DNA of 64,000 nucleotides from CAZLMW01 sp964560875 (GTDB lineage Bacteria; Myxococcota_A; UBA9042). Where the stretch lies: assembly GCA_964560875.1 (NCBI GenBank), contig CAZLMW010000001.1, positions 1-64,000 of the forward strand, read 5' to 3'. The notes under the pieces are model-generated. The model did no database searches and was not told the origin of the DNA. It saw only the letters and a program-made list of their open reading frames with translations. This document shows, in pieces, positions 44,687 through 52,765 of the stretch (its first letter is position 1; the number at the start of each line of letters is the position of its first letter). A program made the position numbers and the translations under genes.

Positions 44687-45237
44687 TTCGACGCGCCTCC
44701 GGCCTTGTCGAACGTGGGGTTGTGCACGCGCCAATCGAGGCCCTCAAAGCGCATCGTTATTTCGCGCTTGCTGCCATTGCGCGACGTGACCGTGACCCTC
44801 TGCTCGACCGTTCGCCCATCGGCCGGGGTCGCAGCCGGGTACGGGTCAGGGCCTGGCTCATAGCGGACAATATCGGGCAGGACGAACGCCACCAGTGGAT
44901 CGCCGATATGGACCTTCTTGTCGCCCGTGCTGCCCGCCTTGGCAGGTCGAAGCAGGTCGATGGGATCTTTGCCGATCGCCTTGGCCCGCAGCTTCAAAGC
45001 CCGCTTGGTCAGCGCGCTCAAGTGGCGATACACGGTCGCCGTATCGCGCTTTTGCGCCGCATCCACGAAGCGCTTCAGCCCCGCGACGACCGGTTTTTCA
45101 CGGCGGGTGCGCGGCTTGGTCATCGTCCAGGTGCTCTTGGGTTCGCCATCCAGCCGCTCCAGCACCGGACCCGAACAGCCAAACGCGAACATGGCGCTGA
45201 GCAGGACGCTGATGGGGCTGGCGAAGGTGCGGCGCAT
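44683..45237 (-). CDS. Lipoprotein of unknown function
   Basis: 184 residues. Signal peptide with FAFGC lipobox. The mature part has an N-terminal helical segment (about 50-85, LKRFVDAAQKRDTATVYRHL) and a C-terminal beta-rich part (about 105-184), an arrangement resembling NTF2/DUF4878-like envelope proteins, but no family can be claimed. Translationally coupled (ATGA) to miaB, a housekeeping gene, which gives little clue to function. Confidence 0.65.
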   Translation of the reverse strand: MRRTFASPISVLLSAMFAFGCSGPVLERLDGEPKSTWTMTKPRTRREKPVVAGLKRFVDAAQKRDTATVYRHLSALTKRALKLRAKAIGKDPIDLLRPAKAGSTGDKKVHIGDPLVAFVLPDIVRYEPGPDPYPAATPADGRTVEQRVTVTSRNGSKREITMRFEGLDWRVHNPTFDKAGGASK

Positions 45238-45335
45238 GGGTTCCCGGGGCTTGGGCGCCGAAGACTGTACGCAACGTCCCTTCGGTTCAAGGGTTTCGGT
45301 CGCGAACGGGGCGCTTTATGGCGTGGAACGGGACG

Positions 45336-47261
45336 CTAGAAGCCAGCTTTGCGGGTCGCTTCGAAGTCGCCCTTGAACTGGTTGCCGGGTCCACTGGGCG
45401 TGACGATGTTGCCCTTCCACCAGCCTTTGGTCAGCCGATCGACCTTCAAGTCGCCGACCCAATCCTTGTACTTATCGACCGGCGGCATGTCGTCGACCAT
45501 CGTCGCACCACCGTTGAGCGACAGCTTCGTGTCCAGCGCCAGGCCGTTGAGCGCCTGTTCAATCGGCAGCACGAGCAGCGAGACGGCGGAGTCACACGCC
45601 TTCTTCACCGCGCTCTCTTTCAGCCCAATCTTGCCGAGGATCGACTTGCCGATGCCCTTTGCGATGCCCGCGCAGTTGACCAGCTTGCTCATGGCCCCGG
45701 AGAAGCTTGTGGCGCCGGTGATCTTCTTGAGGATGACGTGGGTTAACACGAAGAGGATGAGCTTGCCGTAGTTGAGCTTGATGGTGCTGCTATCGATGGT
45801 CAGCTTGGTCTGTTGGCTGATCGTCCCGGTCAGGGTGCCTGCGAGGAAATTCAGCGGGAAATTGGGGTCTTTCACCGCGTCCTTCATGTCCAGGGGTATC
45901 TTTCCGCAGTCCTTGTAGTTGGGATCGGACTTCTTGCAGCCAAGCTTCCAGTACAGGTTGACGCCCGTGAAGCTGATTTCGCCCTTGATGAAGAAGTCAT
46001 TGCTCACCTTGAAGATCTTCAAAACGCCCAACATCTCGAGCTTTTTGACCACCTGCAGCACGTCCTGTCCGATCTGGAAGAAGTCCTGCAACCACTTGGG
46101 ACTCGAGTTGAGCAGCCACTTGGTGACGACCTTGGCCAGCTGCTTTTCGAACAAGCCAAAGGCGGCGTCCACGAGGATTCCGGGGATGAATTGCTTAACG
46201 ATGTTCTTCACTTGCGTGATGATGAACGCGCCGGGATTGTAGAAAATCTGGACCGCGGTATCGAGGATTTTGCCCAGCTGGCCCGGGATCGCGCCGGTGA
46301 AGTCGAAGTGATTCACCATGTCGTACGGACCCGCGGCCTGGAGCGGCAGGGTCAGCAGGGTCACCGTGACTTCGGTTGTCGCCTTGTCGAGCACGAGGAT
46401 GCCGTCGGCGCATCCGGCGGCGGCGAGGCGGTTGGTGACGTCTTTGGCGATGACGTAGATGCCGTACTTCTTGTTGGCGGGGAGCGGCCCGAACTCCGGT
46501 GTGCCGCCCAGGAACGTGGATTTGCCTGCGACGTAGCCGCCCGGCGGGTAGATCGGCTTGAACGAAGCGCACGTGAACGGCATGGGCATAACCCGCACCG
46601 TGGCCTGGCCGATCTGCACCTGGTTATCGTAGGACAGCTTGACCTTGATCTTGCCCTTGGGCGTGTCGGTGACGGTGATGTCGATGAATTTCGCCTTGGC
46701 GCCTTCGCAGCTGATCTTCAGCCGGTATTGCACCGCGGGGCTCTTGTTGCCGCGAAACACGGTGCCGGCCAGGCCCTTGGCATCGGTGCCCGTCATCTGC
46801 GAGTCGACGGCTCCGAGTCCTTTGCCGTTGAGACCCTTGTTCTCGACGATCTCCCAGAAAACGGCGACGCCGGATGCGGGCGTTCCGAGGGACCAGTCGA
46901 TCACCTTGACGTGAATCGGCAGCAGGCCGTTGGGCGCGATGACCTGCGGCAGCGAGGTGTTCATCAGCACGATGATTTCGCGCTGCGTAGCGACCTGGGT
47001 GGCGTCGTCGGCGGCGCTGAATGCGTCGGGATCGTTGGACCGAATCGGGATGTCGGCGCTGCCCGTGAACTTGCCGCCGGGCGCGTCCGAGTGGGCGTCG
47101 GCCTGCACCACGATGCCCTGGATCGTCTCGCTTCCGCAGGCGCTCGTAAACGCGACAAGGCTCACCCACGCGGTGAATCGTATCCAGCTGGCGCGGCGAT
47201 CGAACACCGGCCTGCGGGCGATTGAGCGATTGGGGTTACCGGGGCGCATCGGGCGATCCAT
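45336..47261 (-). CDS. Large lipoprotein with bacterial Ig-like N-terminal domain
   Basis: About 641 residues. Basic N-terminus, hydrophobic segment and lipobox TSACG near residue 42. An N-terminal Ig-like (Big-1/invasin-type) domain is suggested at about 95-190 (PIHVKVIDWSLGTPASGVAV ... GLAGTVFRG). The rest is a 400-residue helical/beta region with hydrophobic clusters and a few Cys, with no known family. It may be a surface or adhesion-related protein; function is unknown. Start: ATG 47261, with ATG 47249 as alternative; neither has a strong ribosome-binding site. Divergent from the cytochrome cluster across 175 bases. Confidence 0.7.
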   Translation of the reverse strand: MDRPMRPGNPNRSIARRPVFDRRASWIRFTAWVSLVAFTSACGSETIQGIVVQADAHSDAPGGKFTGSADIPIRSNDPDAFSAADDATQVATQREIIVLMNTSLPQVIAPNGLLPIHVKVIDWSLGTPASGVAVFWEIVENKGLNGKGLGAVDSQMTGTDAKGLAGTVFRGNKSPAVQYRLKISCEGAKAKFIDITVTDTPKGKIKVKLSYDNQVQIGQATVRVMPMPFTCASFKPIYPPGGYVAGKSTFLGGTPEFGPLPANKKYGIYVIAKDVTNRLAAAGCADGILVLDKATTEVTVTLLTLPLQAAGPYDMVNHFDFTGAIPGQLGKILDTAVQIFYNPGAFIITQVKNIVKQFIPGILVDAAFGLFEKQLAKVVTKWLLNSSPKWLQDFFQIGQDVLQVVKKLEMLGVLKIFKVSNDFFIKGEISFTGVNLYWKLGCKKSDPNYKDCGKIPLDMKDAVKDPNFPLNFLAGTLTGTISQQTKLTIDSSTIKLNYGKLILFVLTHVILKKITGATSFSGAMSKLVNCAGIAKGIGKSILGKIGLKESAVKKACDSAVSLLVLPIEQALNGLALDTKLSLNGGATMVDDMPPVDKYKDWVGDLKVDRLTKGWWKGNIVTPSGPGNQFKGDFEATRKAGF

Positions 47262-47319
47262 GAGCAAGTTGCCGGAAGCCGCGCAATGCTAGCGTAATCC
47301 GGTGTTTCGCGACAGTACG

Positions 47320-47347
47320 ATGGCCGCTGTGGGCCGCTGTGGGCCAT
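47320..47347. promoter_or_regulatory. Inverted repeat ATGGCC/GGCCAT with internal direct repeats
   Basis: In the divergent 175-base region, ATGGCC at 47320 pairs with GGCCAT ending at 47347. The interior is two near-perfect copies of GGGCCGCTGT. It could be an operator for the redox cluster or just low-complexity DNA. No promoter could be placed with confidence. Confidence 0.25.
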
Positions 47348-47436
47348 GGCTATCCGTGAAGACGTGCGGTTGCCGCGGTTGGCAATGCACCGGATCGTTG
47401 ACGGTTTGGCGGCACCGTGGCTTCCTCTTCGCAGGC

Positions 47437-47958
47437 ATGAACCGGTCTTTGTCGCTTTCGGCGCGCTGTCTTTGGCTCACGGCCGCGCTCACGGTTGGTG
47501 CTGCGATGTGCGGTTGTGCGGTCGAGAGTGATCGGATCGGCTTTGCGGAGCTGGATCGCGTGCGATTCGATTGCCGTGTGCAGCCTGTCCTCGCCGCGCA
47601 GTGCGCCACGCCGGCTTGTCACGGCGACGCCGAGCGACGGATGCAGGTCCTGGCGCCCGGGCGGATGCGCATGACAGCCGAGCTGATCGCGGCGAGCGAA
47701 AAACAGCCGCACGACGACGCGACGTCTGGACTGCACCCGCCGCTGACCGAAAGGGAGCTTCGATTCAACTTCGCACAAGCCCGCAGCATGGTGCGCGTGA
47801 CCGGTCATATCGCCGACAGCCCGCTGCTGATGTATCCGCTCGCCATGGGCGCAGGTGGCCACTACCACGAGCCCAAAGGCGAGGTCTTCCCGTCCCGCGA
47901 TGATCCCGACTACGTGGCGCTCTACGACTGGGCCGCGGGGGCGACGGGGTGTCCATGA
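47437..47958 (+). CDS. Exported cytochrome c-like protein with CX4CH heme motif
   Basis: 173 residues. Lipoprotein-type signal (MCGC, Cys27). The mature N-terminus has the motif Cys56-ATPA-Cys61-His62, a CxxxxCH variant of the c-heme attachment site, in the context VQPVLAAQCATPACHG, which is like the cytochrome-like domains of Planctomycete/Myxococcota proteins. The C-terminus ends YDWAAGATGCP, again typical of the family. If heme is attached this is an electron carrier; CX4CH is rare, so attachment needs proof. It overlaps the next gene by four bases, so the two are coupled. Confidence 0.65.
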   Translation: MNRSLSLSARCLWLTAALTVGAAMCGCAVESDRIGFAELDRVRFDCRVQPVLAAQCATPACHGDAERRMQVLAPGRMRMTAELIAASEKQPHDDATSGLHPPLTERELRFNFAQARSMVRVTGHIADSPLLMYPLAMGAGGHYHEPKGEVFPSRDDPDYVALYDWAAGATGCP

Positions 47959-48920
47959 ATCGTTGTCGCAGGACGTCGTGGCAGACCGGCGCGCTCGTCG
48001 CCGCTGCGTTCACCGTGTGGGTTGTCGGCTCTGGCTACTCATCGGCGGCGCTGTTTGAGACCCCGGCAAGCCAGGGCGGCGGCGAAGGGCTGCTTTACAC
48101 CGGTTCGGCCACCTCGCACGGAATGCACTGCGGCAGCTGCCATCAAGGCGACGTGCGGCATTCAGGCGCGAAAGTCACAGCCGATCCTGCCAGCCTCTTC
48201 GCCACAGGATACGAGCCGGCAAAGAGGTACACAATCACCGTGGCGATCGACGCGGAGTCGCGCGGACTCGACCGCCAAGGCGCCTGCGAAGAGGGTCAAG
48301 GCGGCTGCAATCGCAATGGCTTCATGGCAGAGCTCGTCGGCGATCACGGCGCGGCGATCGGCACGTTATGCGCTGACGGAGGCACGATTGGTGACAACGG
48401 ATGCGACCAGAGCTCCGGCAAGGAATCGAGCATCGTCGGCGGCGGAAAAGCGGTTGGTGGCCACTCGCTGAAGCTCCCCGAGCTCTGCCTGGAGCCCGGC
48501 GACACGAACTGCTTCGACATGGCGGCTCAGAAGGCTGCCGGCAAGACCCCAGCCGAGATCAACGCGGCATTGAAGGCCGCCATCAAGGGCCGCACGTCGT
48601 GGCGCTTCGTGTGGCGCGCACCCGACAGCTCTCAGCCCGTCAATCTGTTCATCGGCGTGGTCGACGGCGACGGCGGCAACACGGTCGATCCCCACCACAA
48701 CGACTATGTGGGCGACACCGTCTTGCTCGTGAATCGGCGAATTCTGCGCGAAGGTCAAAGCGACCACGCTTGGCCGACCGACGGCCGCCCCCATCCGGAC
48801 GATCCGGCATCCTGTAGCGCTCAGAATCCGCACCGCGGAAAATTCCCCGCCGCGGCCGTTTTCATCATGTTGACTTGTATAATCATGATGTTGATGTCTC
48901 GTTCGCGGAGTCGCGCATGA
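47955..48920 (+). CDS. Exported c-type-cytochrome-like protein with choice-of-anchor domain
   Basis: 321 residues. N-terminal signal/anchor, then CGSCH at 59-63, a standard CxxCH heme site. A beta-sandwich of choice-of-anchor V/Reeler type follows (GYEPAKRYTITVAI near 84-97) with several Cys pairs, ending in a hydrophobic C-terminal helix (about 299-313) and an Arg-rich tail, an anchoring or sorting-like end. The start ATG 47955 lies within the upstream coding end. The stop overlaps the start of the next gene (ATGATG at 48917-48922). The role is probably surface electron transfer. Confidence 0.7.
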   Translation: MNRCRRTSWQTGALVAAAFTVWVVGSGYSSAALFETPASQGGGEGLLYTGSATSHGMHCGSCHQGDVRHSGAKVTADPASLFATGYEPAKRYTITVAIDAESRGLDRQGACEEGQGGCNRNGFMAELVGDHGAAIGTLCADGGTIGDNGCDQSSGKESSIVGGGKAVGGHSLKLPELCLEPGDTNCFDMAAQKAAGKTPAEINAALKAAIKGRTSWRFVWRAPDSSQPVNLFIGVVDGDGGNTVDPHHNDYVGDTVLLVNRRILREGQSDHAWPTDGRPHPDDPASCSAQNPHRGKFPAAAVFIMLTCIIMMLMSRSRSRA

Positions 48921-50344
48921 TGAACTCTAGCCTCAAGGTGCTGGGTCTGCTGGTCATCGCGACGGCGGCTATCGCTGGTCCGGGGACGGTCTTCGCGGCG
49001 CAAACCTCGTGCGACATCGTCACCGGCCCGTCGTGCGTCATCAACGAAGGCTGCGACTGCGACCACGATGGCTACGTCCGCGACCTCGGCAAATCCTGGA
49101 AGTACTGCAAGTTCCAAAAATGCCCGATCGACGCCGACGACACCGATCCAAAGGTGCTCGGCAAGTCGACGACGTTCAACGCCGACGGCGACGGATACAC
49201 CAAGCAGTTCGACTGCAACGACGACGATAAGAACATCTTCCCAGGCTCTGCGATCGCTTGTTGCAACTGCGAAATCCTTAATGATCCTAATAAGTATAAN
49301 NNNNNNNNNNNNNNNNNNNNNNNNNNNNNNNNNNNNNNNNNNNNNNNNNNNNNNNNNNNNNNNNNNNNNNNNNNNNNNNNNNNNNNNNNNNNNNNNNNNG
49401 ACACCGATCCCGAAGACACCGGTCCCGAAGACACCGGGCCGCCAGACACCGGGCCACCAGACACCGGGCCACCAGACACCGGGCCACCAGACACCGGTCC
49501 GCCAGACACAGGACCAGCAGACACAGGCCCAGCAAACATAGGCTCAGCAGACACAGGCCCCGGTTCGAATGATGGCGCGACGGCGACCGATGCGGCCGTG
49601 GACCCCGGCGACCTCGACAACGATAAGGACGGCGTGCCGGCGAAAAACGATTGCGACGACGCCGACCCGTACATCAAGCCGGGCGCCGCCGTGGCGTGCT
49701 GCAGCTGCGAAGTCCTCACGGACCTGAAGAAGAAGGAGCTGTTCGGATGCCTTGGCGGCTGCCCGCTGAGCGGATCCGACGATGACGCAGGATCCACCAT
49801 CGATGCAGCAGCGACCGTCGATTCGGCCAGCGCGGATGACACCAGTGCGGGCGACACCAGTGCGGAAGGCGACATCGGCCCCGGGCAAACGGACACAGCG
49901 ACCGACCCCGTCGACGTTGCCATCTCGGACGCCGGCACGACGGACACCGGAGGCCCGACGATCGGTGGCTGGGACGCCGGCGGCCTGCAAGATGGTTCGC
50001 TGTCGGGCGGCGGCGGTGTGATCCGACCCGAGCCACCCGCCCCGGGATGCAGCGCTGGACCGGCATCGGAGCGCGGTAACGGATGGCTTGCCCTGCTGCT
50101 CGGCTTGCTTTGTTTCGGCCTCATGCGACGCAAGAAGACGGTAGCGGCGCTGGTTGTCCTCGTCGCCTTGCTTGGCTCAGGATGCGTGCGGGTCCAGCCG
50201 TGGCAACGCGCGACCCTTGCCAAGCGCTGCATGGTCATCGGCAGCAACGCGGGTGAACTGCAGCTTGAACAGCACACGTTCCAGTACCGGGAGGGCGCGG
50301 CCGGTGGATTCGGTGGTGGCGGCGGAGGCTGCGGGTGCAATTGA
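48917..50344 (+). CDS. Calcium-motif repeat protein with MYXO-CTERM-like tail, running in frame into DUF4266 (contains 100-N gap)
   Basis: Signal peptide (residues about 1-28), then two copies of a DxDGDG-type, calcium/MopE-like repeat ending in a Cys pair. Copy 1 is ADGDGYTKQFDCNDDD...IACCNCEIL before the gap; copy 2 is NDKDGVPAKNDCDDADP...VACCSCEVL after it. Between them is the 100-N gap and a DTGPP tandem repeat. The C-terminus (GCSAGPASER, a hydrophobic helix, RRKK) matches the MYXO-CTERM sorting tail. No stop codon follows the tail; the frame continues as a DUF4266 lipoprotein to 50344. GGAG at 48906-48909 sets the start. Length across the gap is unknown, so the frame through it is assumed. 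Confidence 0.6.
   Translation: MMNSSLKVLGLLVIATAAIAGPGTVFAAQTSCDIVTGPSCVINEGCDCDHDGYVRDLGKSWKYCKFQKCPIDADDTDPKVLGKSTTFNADGDGYTKQFDCNDDDKNIFPGSAIACCNCEILNDPNKYXXXXXXXXXXXXXXXXXXXXXXXXXXXXXXXXXXDTDPEDTGPEDTGPPDTGPPDTGPPDTGPPDTGPPDTGPADTGPANIGSADTGPGSNDGATATDAAVDPGDLDNDKDGVPAKNDCDDADPYIKPGAAVACCSCEVLTDLKKKELFGCLGGCPLSGSDDDAGSTIDAAATVDSASADDTSAGDTSAEGDIGPGQTDTATDPVDVAISDAGTTDTGGPTIGGWDAGGLQDGSLSGGGGVIRPEPPAPGCSAGPASERGNGWLALLLGLLCFGLMRRKKTVAALVVLVALLGSGCVRVQPWQRATLAKRCMVIGSNAGELQLEQHTFQYREGAAGGFGGGGGGCGCN
49300..49399. other. Assembly gap of 100 N
   Basis: Exactly 100 N, the conventional placeholder for a scaffold gap of unknown size. It falls inside the repeat protein gene between two copies of the same Cys-pair module, so a repeat collapse is the likely cause. 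True length and frame here are unknown. Confidence 0.99.
49400..49562 (+). repeat. 15-base tandem repeat encoding DTGPP
   Basis: At least eight copies of a 15-base unit reading D-T-G-P-P (GACACCGGGCCACCA and variants) follow the gap. Left copies vary (DTDPE, DTGPE), right copies degrade (DTGPA, NIGSA). A low-complexity linker between two calcium-binding-like modules; copy number probably varies between strains. Confidence 0.9.
50123..50344 (+). CDS. DUF4266 lipoprotein, nested in frame at the end of the previous frame
   Basis: 73 residues if started at ATG 50123: signal MRRKKTVAALVVLVALLGSG with lipobox Cys21, then the DUF4266 core (VQPWQRATLAKRCM ... REGAAGGFGGGGGGCGCN). Position and context confirm it: DUF4266 genes typically neighbour DUF3570 and ApbE genes. 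The basic n-region (MRRKK) is at the same time the RRKK end of the MYXO-CTERM tail of the preceding protein, with no stop in between. It is either a separately initiated overlapping gene or a true fusion. DUF4266 proteins are small envelope lipoproteins of unknown function. Confidence 0.75.
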   Translation: MRRKKTVAALVVLVALLGSGCVRVQPWQRATLAKRCMVIGSNAGELQLEQHTFQYREGAAGGFGGGGGGCGCN

Positions 50345-51570
50345 CGCCGGCCCAGGCCACGGCGCTGACCTTTGGACTCGTTGTGGGCTGCCTTGCCGGG
50401 GCGCCGCACGCGGTTGTCGCCGCGCCGCTCGCTGCATCCGTAACGCCGACAACCGCCCCGCTCGTGCGGGCATGGAAAGCGGCCGAGAGGCCCGGCAAAC
50501 CCGACGCAAGCGCTGCCAAACGGCCCGGTCGCGCGATGACTGAGCCTGCGCGGACACCGGTCGGAGTCAAAGCCCGCGCCCGCACCAACTACTACGTGGA
50601 CAACGACGGCAACCAGATCGTGACGCCGCTGGTGGCCGCCGAAGCCGTCGTCAACGAGACAACGGCCGTCCAGGCCCACGCCGTGCTCGACGTGATGACC
50701 TGCGCCTCGGTCGATGTCGTCACAGCCGCCACCCCGCTCGGCTATTTCCAGGAGACGCGCAAGGAAGCCGGCGGCGGCGTCAGCGTCAGACGCGACCTCA
50801 CGACGATCGCGGTGTCGGGAATCGGTTCGCTTGAAAACGACTACAGCGCGGCCACGGGCGCGATCTCGATCAGCCAGGAATTGGCCAAGCGCAACACGAC
50901 CCTGGCGCTCGCCTACAGCTTCACCGACAGCGACGTCGGGCGCGCCTACGACCCGAACTACAACCGTGATCTCGACAGCCACGCCGTCACGCTCTCGATG
51001 ACCCAGGTGCTCTCGCGCCAATGGATCGCTCAGGCAAGCGGCTTCGCGGGCTTTCTCAACGGCATGCAGTCCTCGGTCTACCGCATGGTGCGCTTCACGA
51101 ACGGCACCTTCGGGGCCGAGGTCGTGCCCGACGAGCGCATGCGTTTCGCAGGGGCGGTCCAGGTCCGCGGGGCGCTGGCGCGGAAGCTCTTTGTCGGCGG
51201 CAGCTACCGGCTCTATAGCGACGACTGGGGAATGCTGGCGCACACAGGCGAGCTCACCGCGTTCTACACCGTCAACTCGTCGTTCACTGTCCGACTGCGC
51301 GACCGCCTCCACGTGCAGCGAGGCGTGCCGTTTTACCAGTCGCGCTTTGGCAGACCGTTCCGCTACATGACCGCCGATCGCGAGCTCGGCGACTTCTACG
51401 GCAACCTGGTCGGCATCAAGCTGTCGGCCAACTTCGCCGAACCCAGCCGCGGCACCGAGCTGTCGATCGACGCCAAGGTCGACGGCATGTGGCAGGTCTT
51501 CGACGATTTCCCCTGGCTGCCGGAGCGACGCATGCTGATGGCCGAGGTCGGTGTGGCTCTCGCGTTCTGA
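50335..51570 (+). CDS. DUF3570 exported protein with two flavinylation-like motifs
   Basis: 411 residues. The hydrophobic N-terminus (about 9-30) is a signal, followed by a beta-rich domain resembling an outer-membrane-type barrel. Residues 119-125 (DVMTCAS) and 127-133 (DVVTAAT) each fit the ApbE flavinylation pattern D-x-x-[ST]-x-A-[ST], so Thr122 and Thr130 are candidate sites for covalent FMN. The ApbE gene is the next one downstream. The start is GTG 50335 (TTG 50341 alternative), overlapping DUF4266 by 10 bases. Proposed role: flavin-bearing envelope electron carrier, inferred from motif and context. Confidence 0.75.
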   Translation: MQLTPAQATALTFGLVVGCLAGAPHAVVAAPLAASVTPTTAPLVRAWKAAERPGKPDASAAKRPGRAMTEPARTPVGVKARARTNYYVDNDGNQIVTPLVAAEAVVNETTAVQAHAVLDVMTCASVDVVTAATPLGYFQETRKEAGGGVSVRRDLTTIAVSGIGSLENDYSAATGAISISQELAKRNTTLALAYSFTDSDVGRAYDPNYNRDLDSHAVTLSMTQVLSRQWIAQASGFAGFLNGMQSSVYRMVRFTNGTFGAEVVPDERMRFAGAVQVRGALARKLFVGGSYRLYSDDWGMLAHTGELTAFYTVNSSFTVRLRDRLHVQRGVPFYQSRFGRPFRYMTADRELGDFYGNLVGIKLSANFAEPSRGTELSIDAKVDGMWQVFDDFPWLPERRMLMAEVGVALAF

Positions 51571-51609
51571 GATGCGGCCGCCCGGGACACCCGATGTGAA
51601 GGACGCTCG

Positions 51610-52728
51610 GTGAAGCTGTGCATGTATAAACCGCCCATTTTCGCGACACTGGCCCTATTCATCGCCGGACTGCTCGGCCCGGGCGCCGCGCATGGCCTGC
51701 AAAAACCCAAAAATCCGGCCCGGCCGAAGGTGTCCGCTGCAAAAACCGCCAAGACATGGGTTCGCAGCCAGCGTGCGCTGATGGGCACACGGTTTACGAT
51801 CATCGCATTGGCCACCGGCGACCAGCGCCAAGCCCTCGACAAGGCCTTGGAGCGAGTCGACAGGCTGGAAAAGGCGTGGAGCCCGTGGATCAAGGGCAGC
51901 GAGTTGAGCCAACTCAACGCGGCGAAAGCCGGCGCCTGGGTGGCGATGTCCAAGAAGACAACCGCGCTCCTGCGACGAACCATGGCGCTGTGCACGTCAT
52001 CGGGCGGCGCGTTCGATGCCACGTTCTTCTCGCTCCACGGCCTGTGGAAACTCAAGGCCCGGCCGTTCGCGCCGCCAACGGACGCGGCGATCAAGGCCCG
52101 GCTCCCCGCTGTGGGATGCACGCGGTGGCAGGTCGATGCGCGGCGAAACAGGGCCCGACGCATGGTTGCGGCGACGCGCATTCACCTCGGTGGCAACGCG
52201 AAGGGCACCGCGCTCGATGAAGCTGCGGTCGCGTTGCGCAAGGCAGGAGTCACCCGCTTTGTCGTCGACGGCGGCGGCGACATCGTCACATCAGGCAGAG
52301 GGCCCAAGGGTCCGTGGCGAGTCGGGGTCCGCAACCCGCGGGGCAAAGCCGGCCAGGTAGCCGCGGTCGTGCGGGTCGAAACGGGCGAGTCCGTGGCAAC
52401 GAGCGGCGACTACGAACGCTTCGTCGACGTCGGTGGCAAGCGTTTTCACCACATCGTCGATCCGCGCACGGGCTATCCGGCGGTCGGTGTCCGACAGGTC
52501 ACGCTCGTCGTTCCCAGCGGCGCTCATGCCGGCGAAAAGGCCGACGGTCTCTGCACCGCGGTCTTCGTACTCGGCCCTCGGAAGGGGCGCGCGCTGGTGG
52601 CCAAACATCCGGGCATAGACGTGCTCATCATCGATAGCGCCGGCAATTGGCACTTCAACGCCGGGATGCGCCGACGACTCGGTGGATTGAAGGCGAAGGG
52701 CGCAAAGCAGAAACAGAAGCGAAAGTAG
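51610..52728 (+). CDS. apbE: FAD:protein FMN transferase (ApbE)
   Basis: 372 residues. Exported by an N-terminal signal/anchor (about 8-28). Contains the ApbE signatures: MGTRFTIIA near 57-65, GGAFDATFFSLHGLW, LGGNAKGTALDEA near 193-205, DGGGDIVTSG near 219-228, SGDYERF near 262-268 and HHIVDPRTGYPA near 277-288. It attaches FMN from FAD to Thr/Ser of target proteins outside the cytoplasm; the most likely target here is the DUF3570 protein. GTG 51610 start with GAAGGA upstream; an ATG at 51622 is possible. The Lys-rich C-terminal tail is unusual. Confidence 0.92.
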   Translation: MKLCMYKPPIFATLALFIAGLLGPGAAHGLQKPKNPARPKVSAAKTAKTWVRSQRALMGTRFTIIALATGDQRQALDKALERVDRLEKAWSPWIKGSELSQLNAAKAGAWVAMSKKTTALLRRTMALCTSSGGAFDATFFSLHGLWKLKARPFAPPTDAAIKARLPAVGCTRWQVDARRNRARRMVAATRIHLGGNAKGTALDEAAVALRKAGVTRFVVDGGGDIVTSGRGPKGPWRVGVRNPRGKAGQVAAVVRVETGESVATSGDYERFVDVGGKRFHHIVDPRTGYPAVGVRQVTLVVPSGAHAGEKADGLCTAVFVLGPRKGRALVAKHPGIDVLIIDSAGNWHFNAGMRRRLGGLKAKGAKQKQKRK

Positions 52729-52765
52729 AAGCCCTGACGTGTCCGCGGATCACGAGGCCGTGCGA

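Noticed and set aside
49400..49562. Possible CRISPR-like array in the 15-base repeats
   Set aside because: Units are contiguous without spacers and encode a D-T-G-P-P peptide, so this is a coding tandem repeat.
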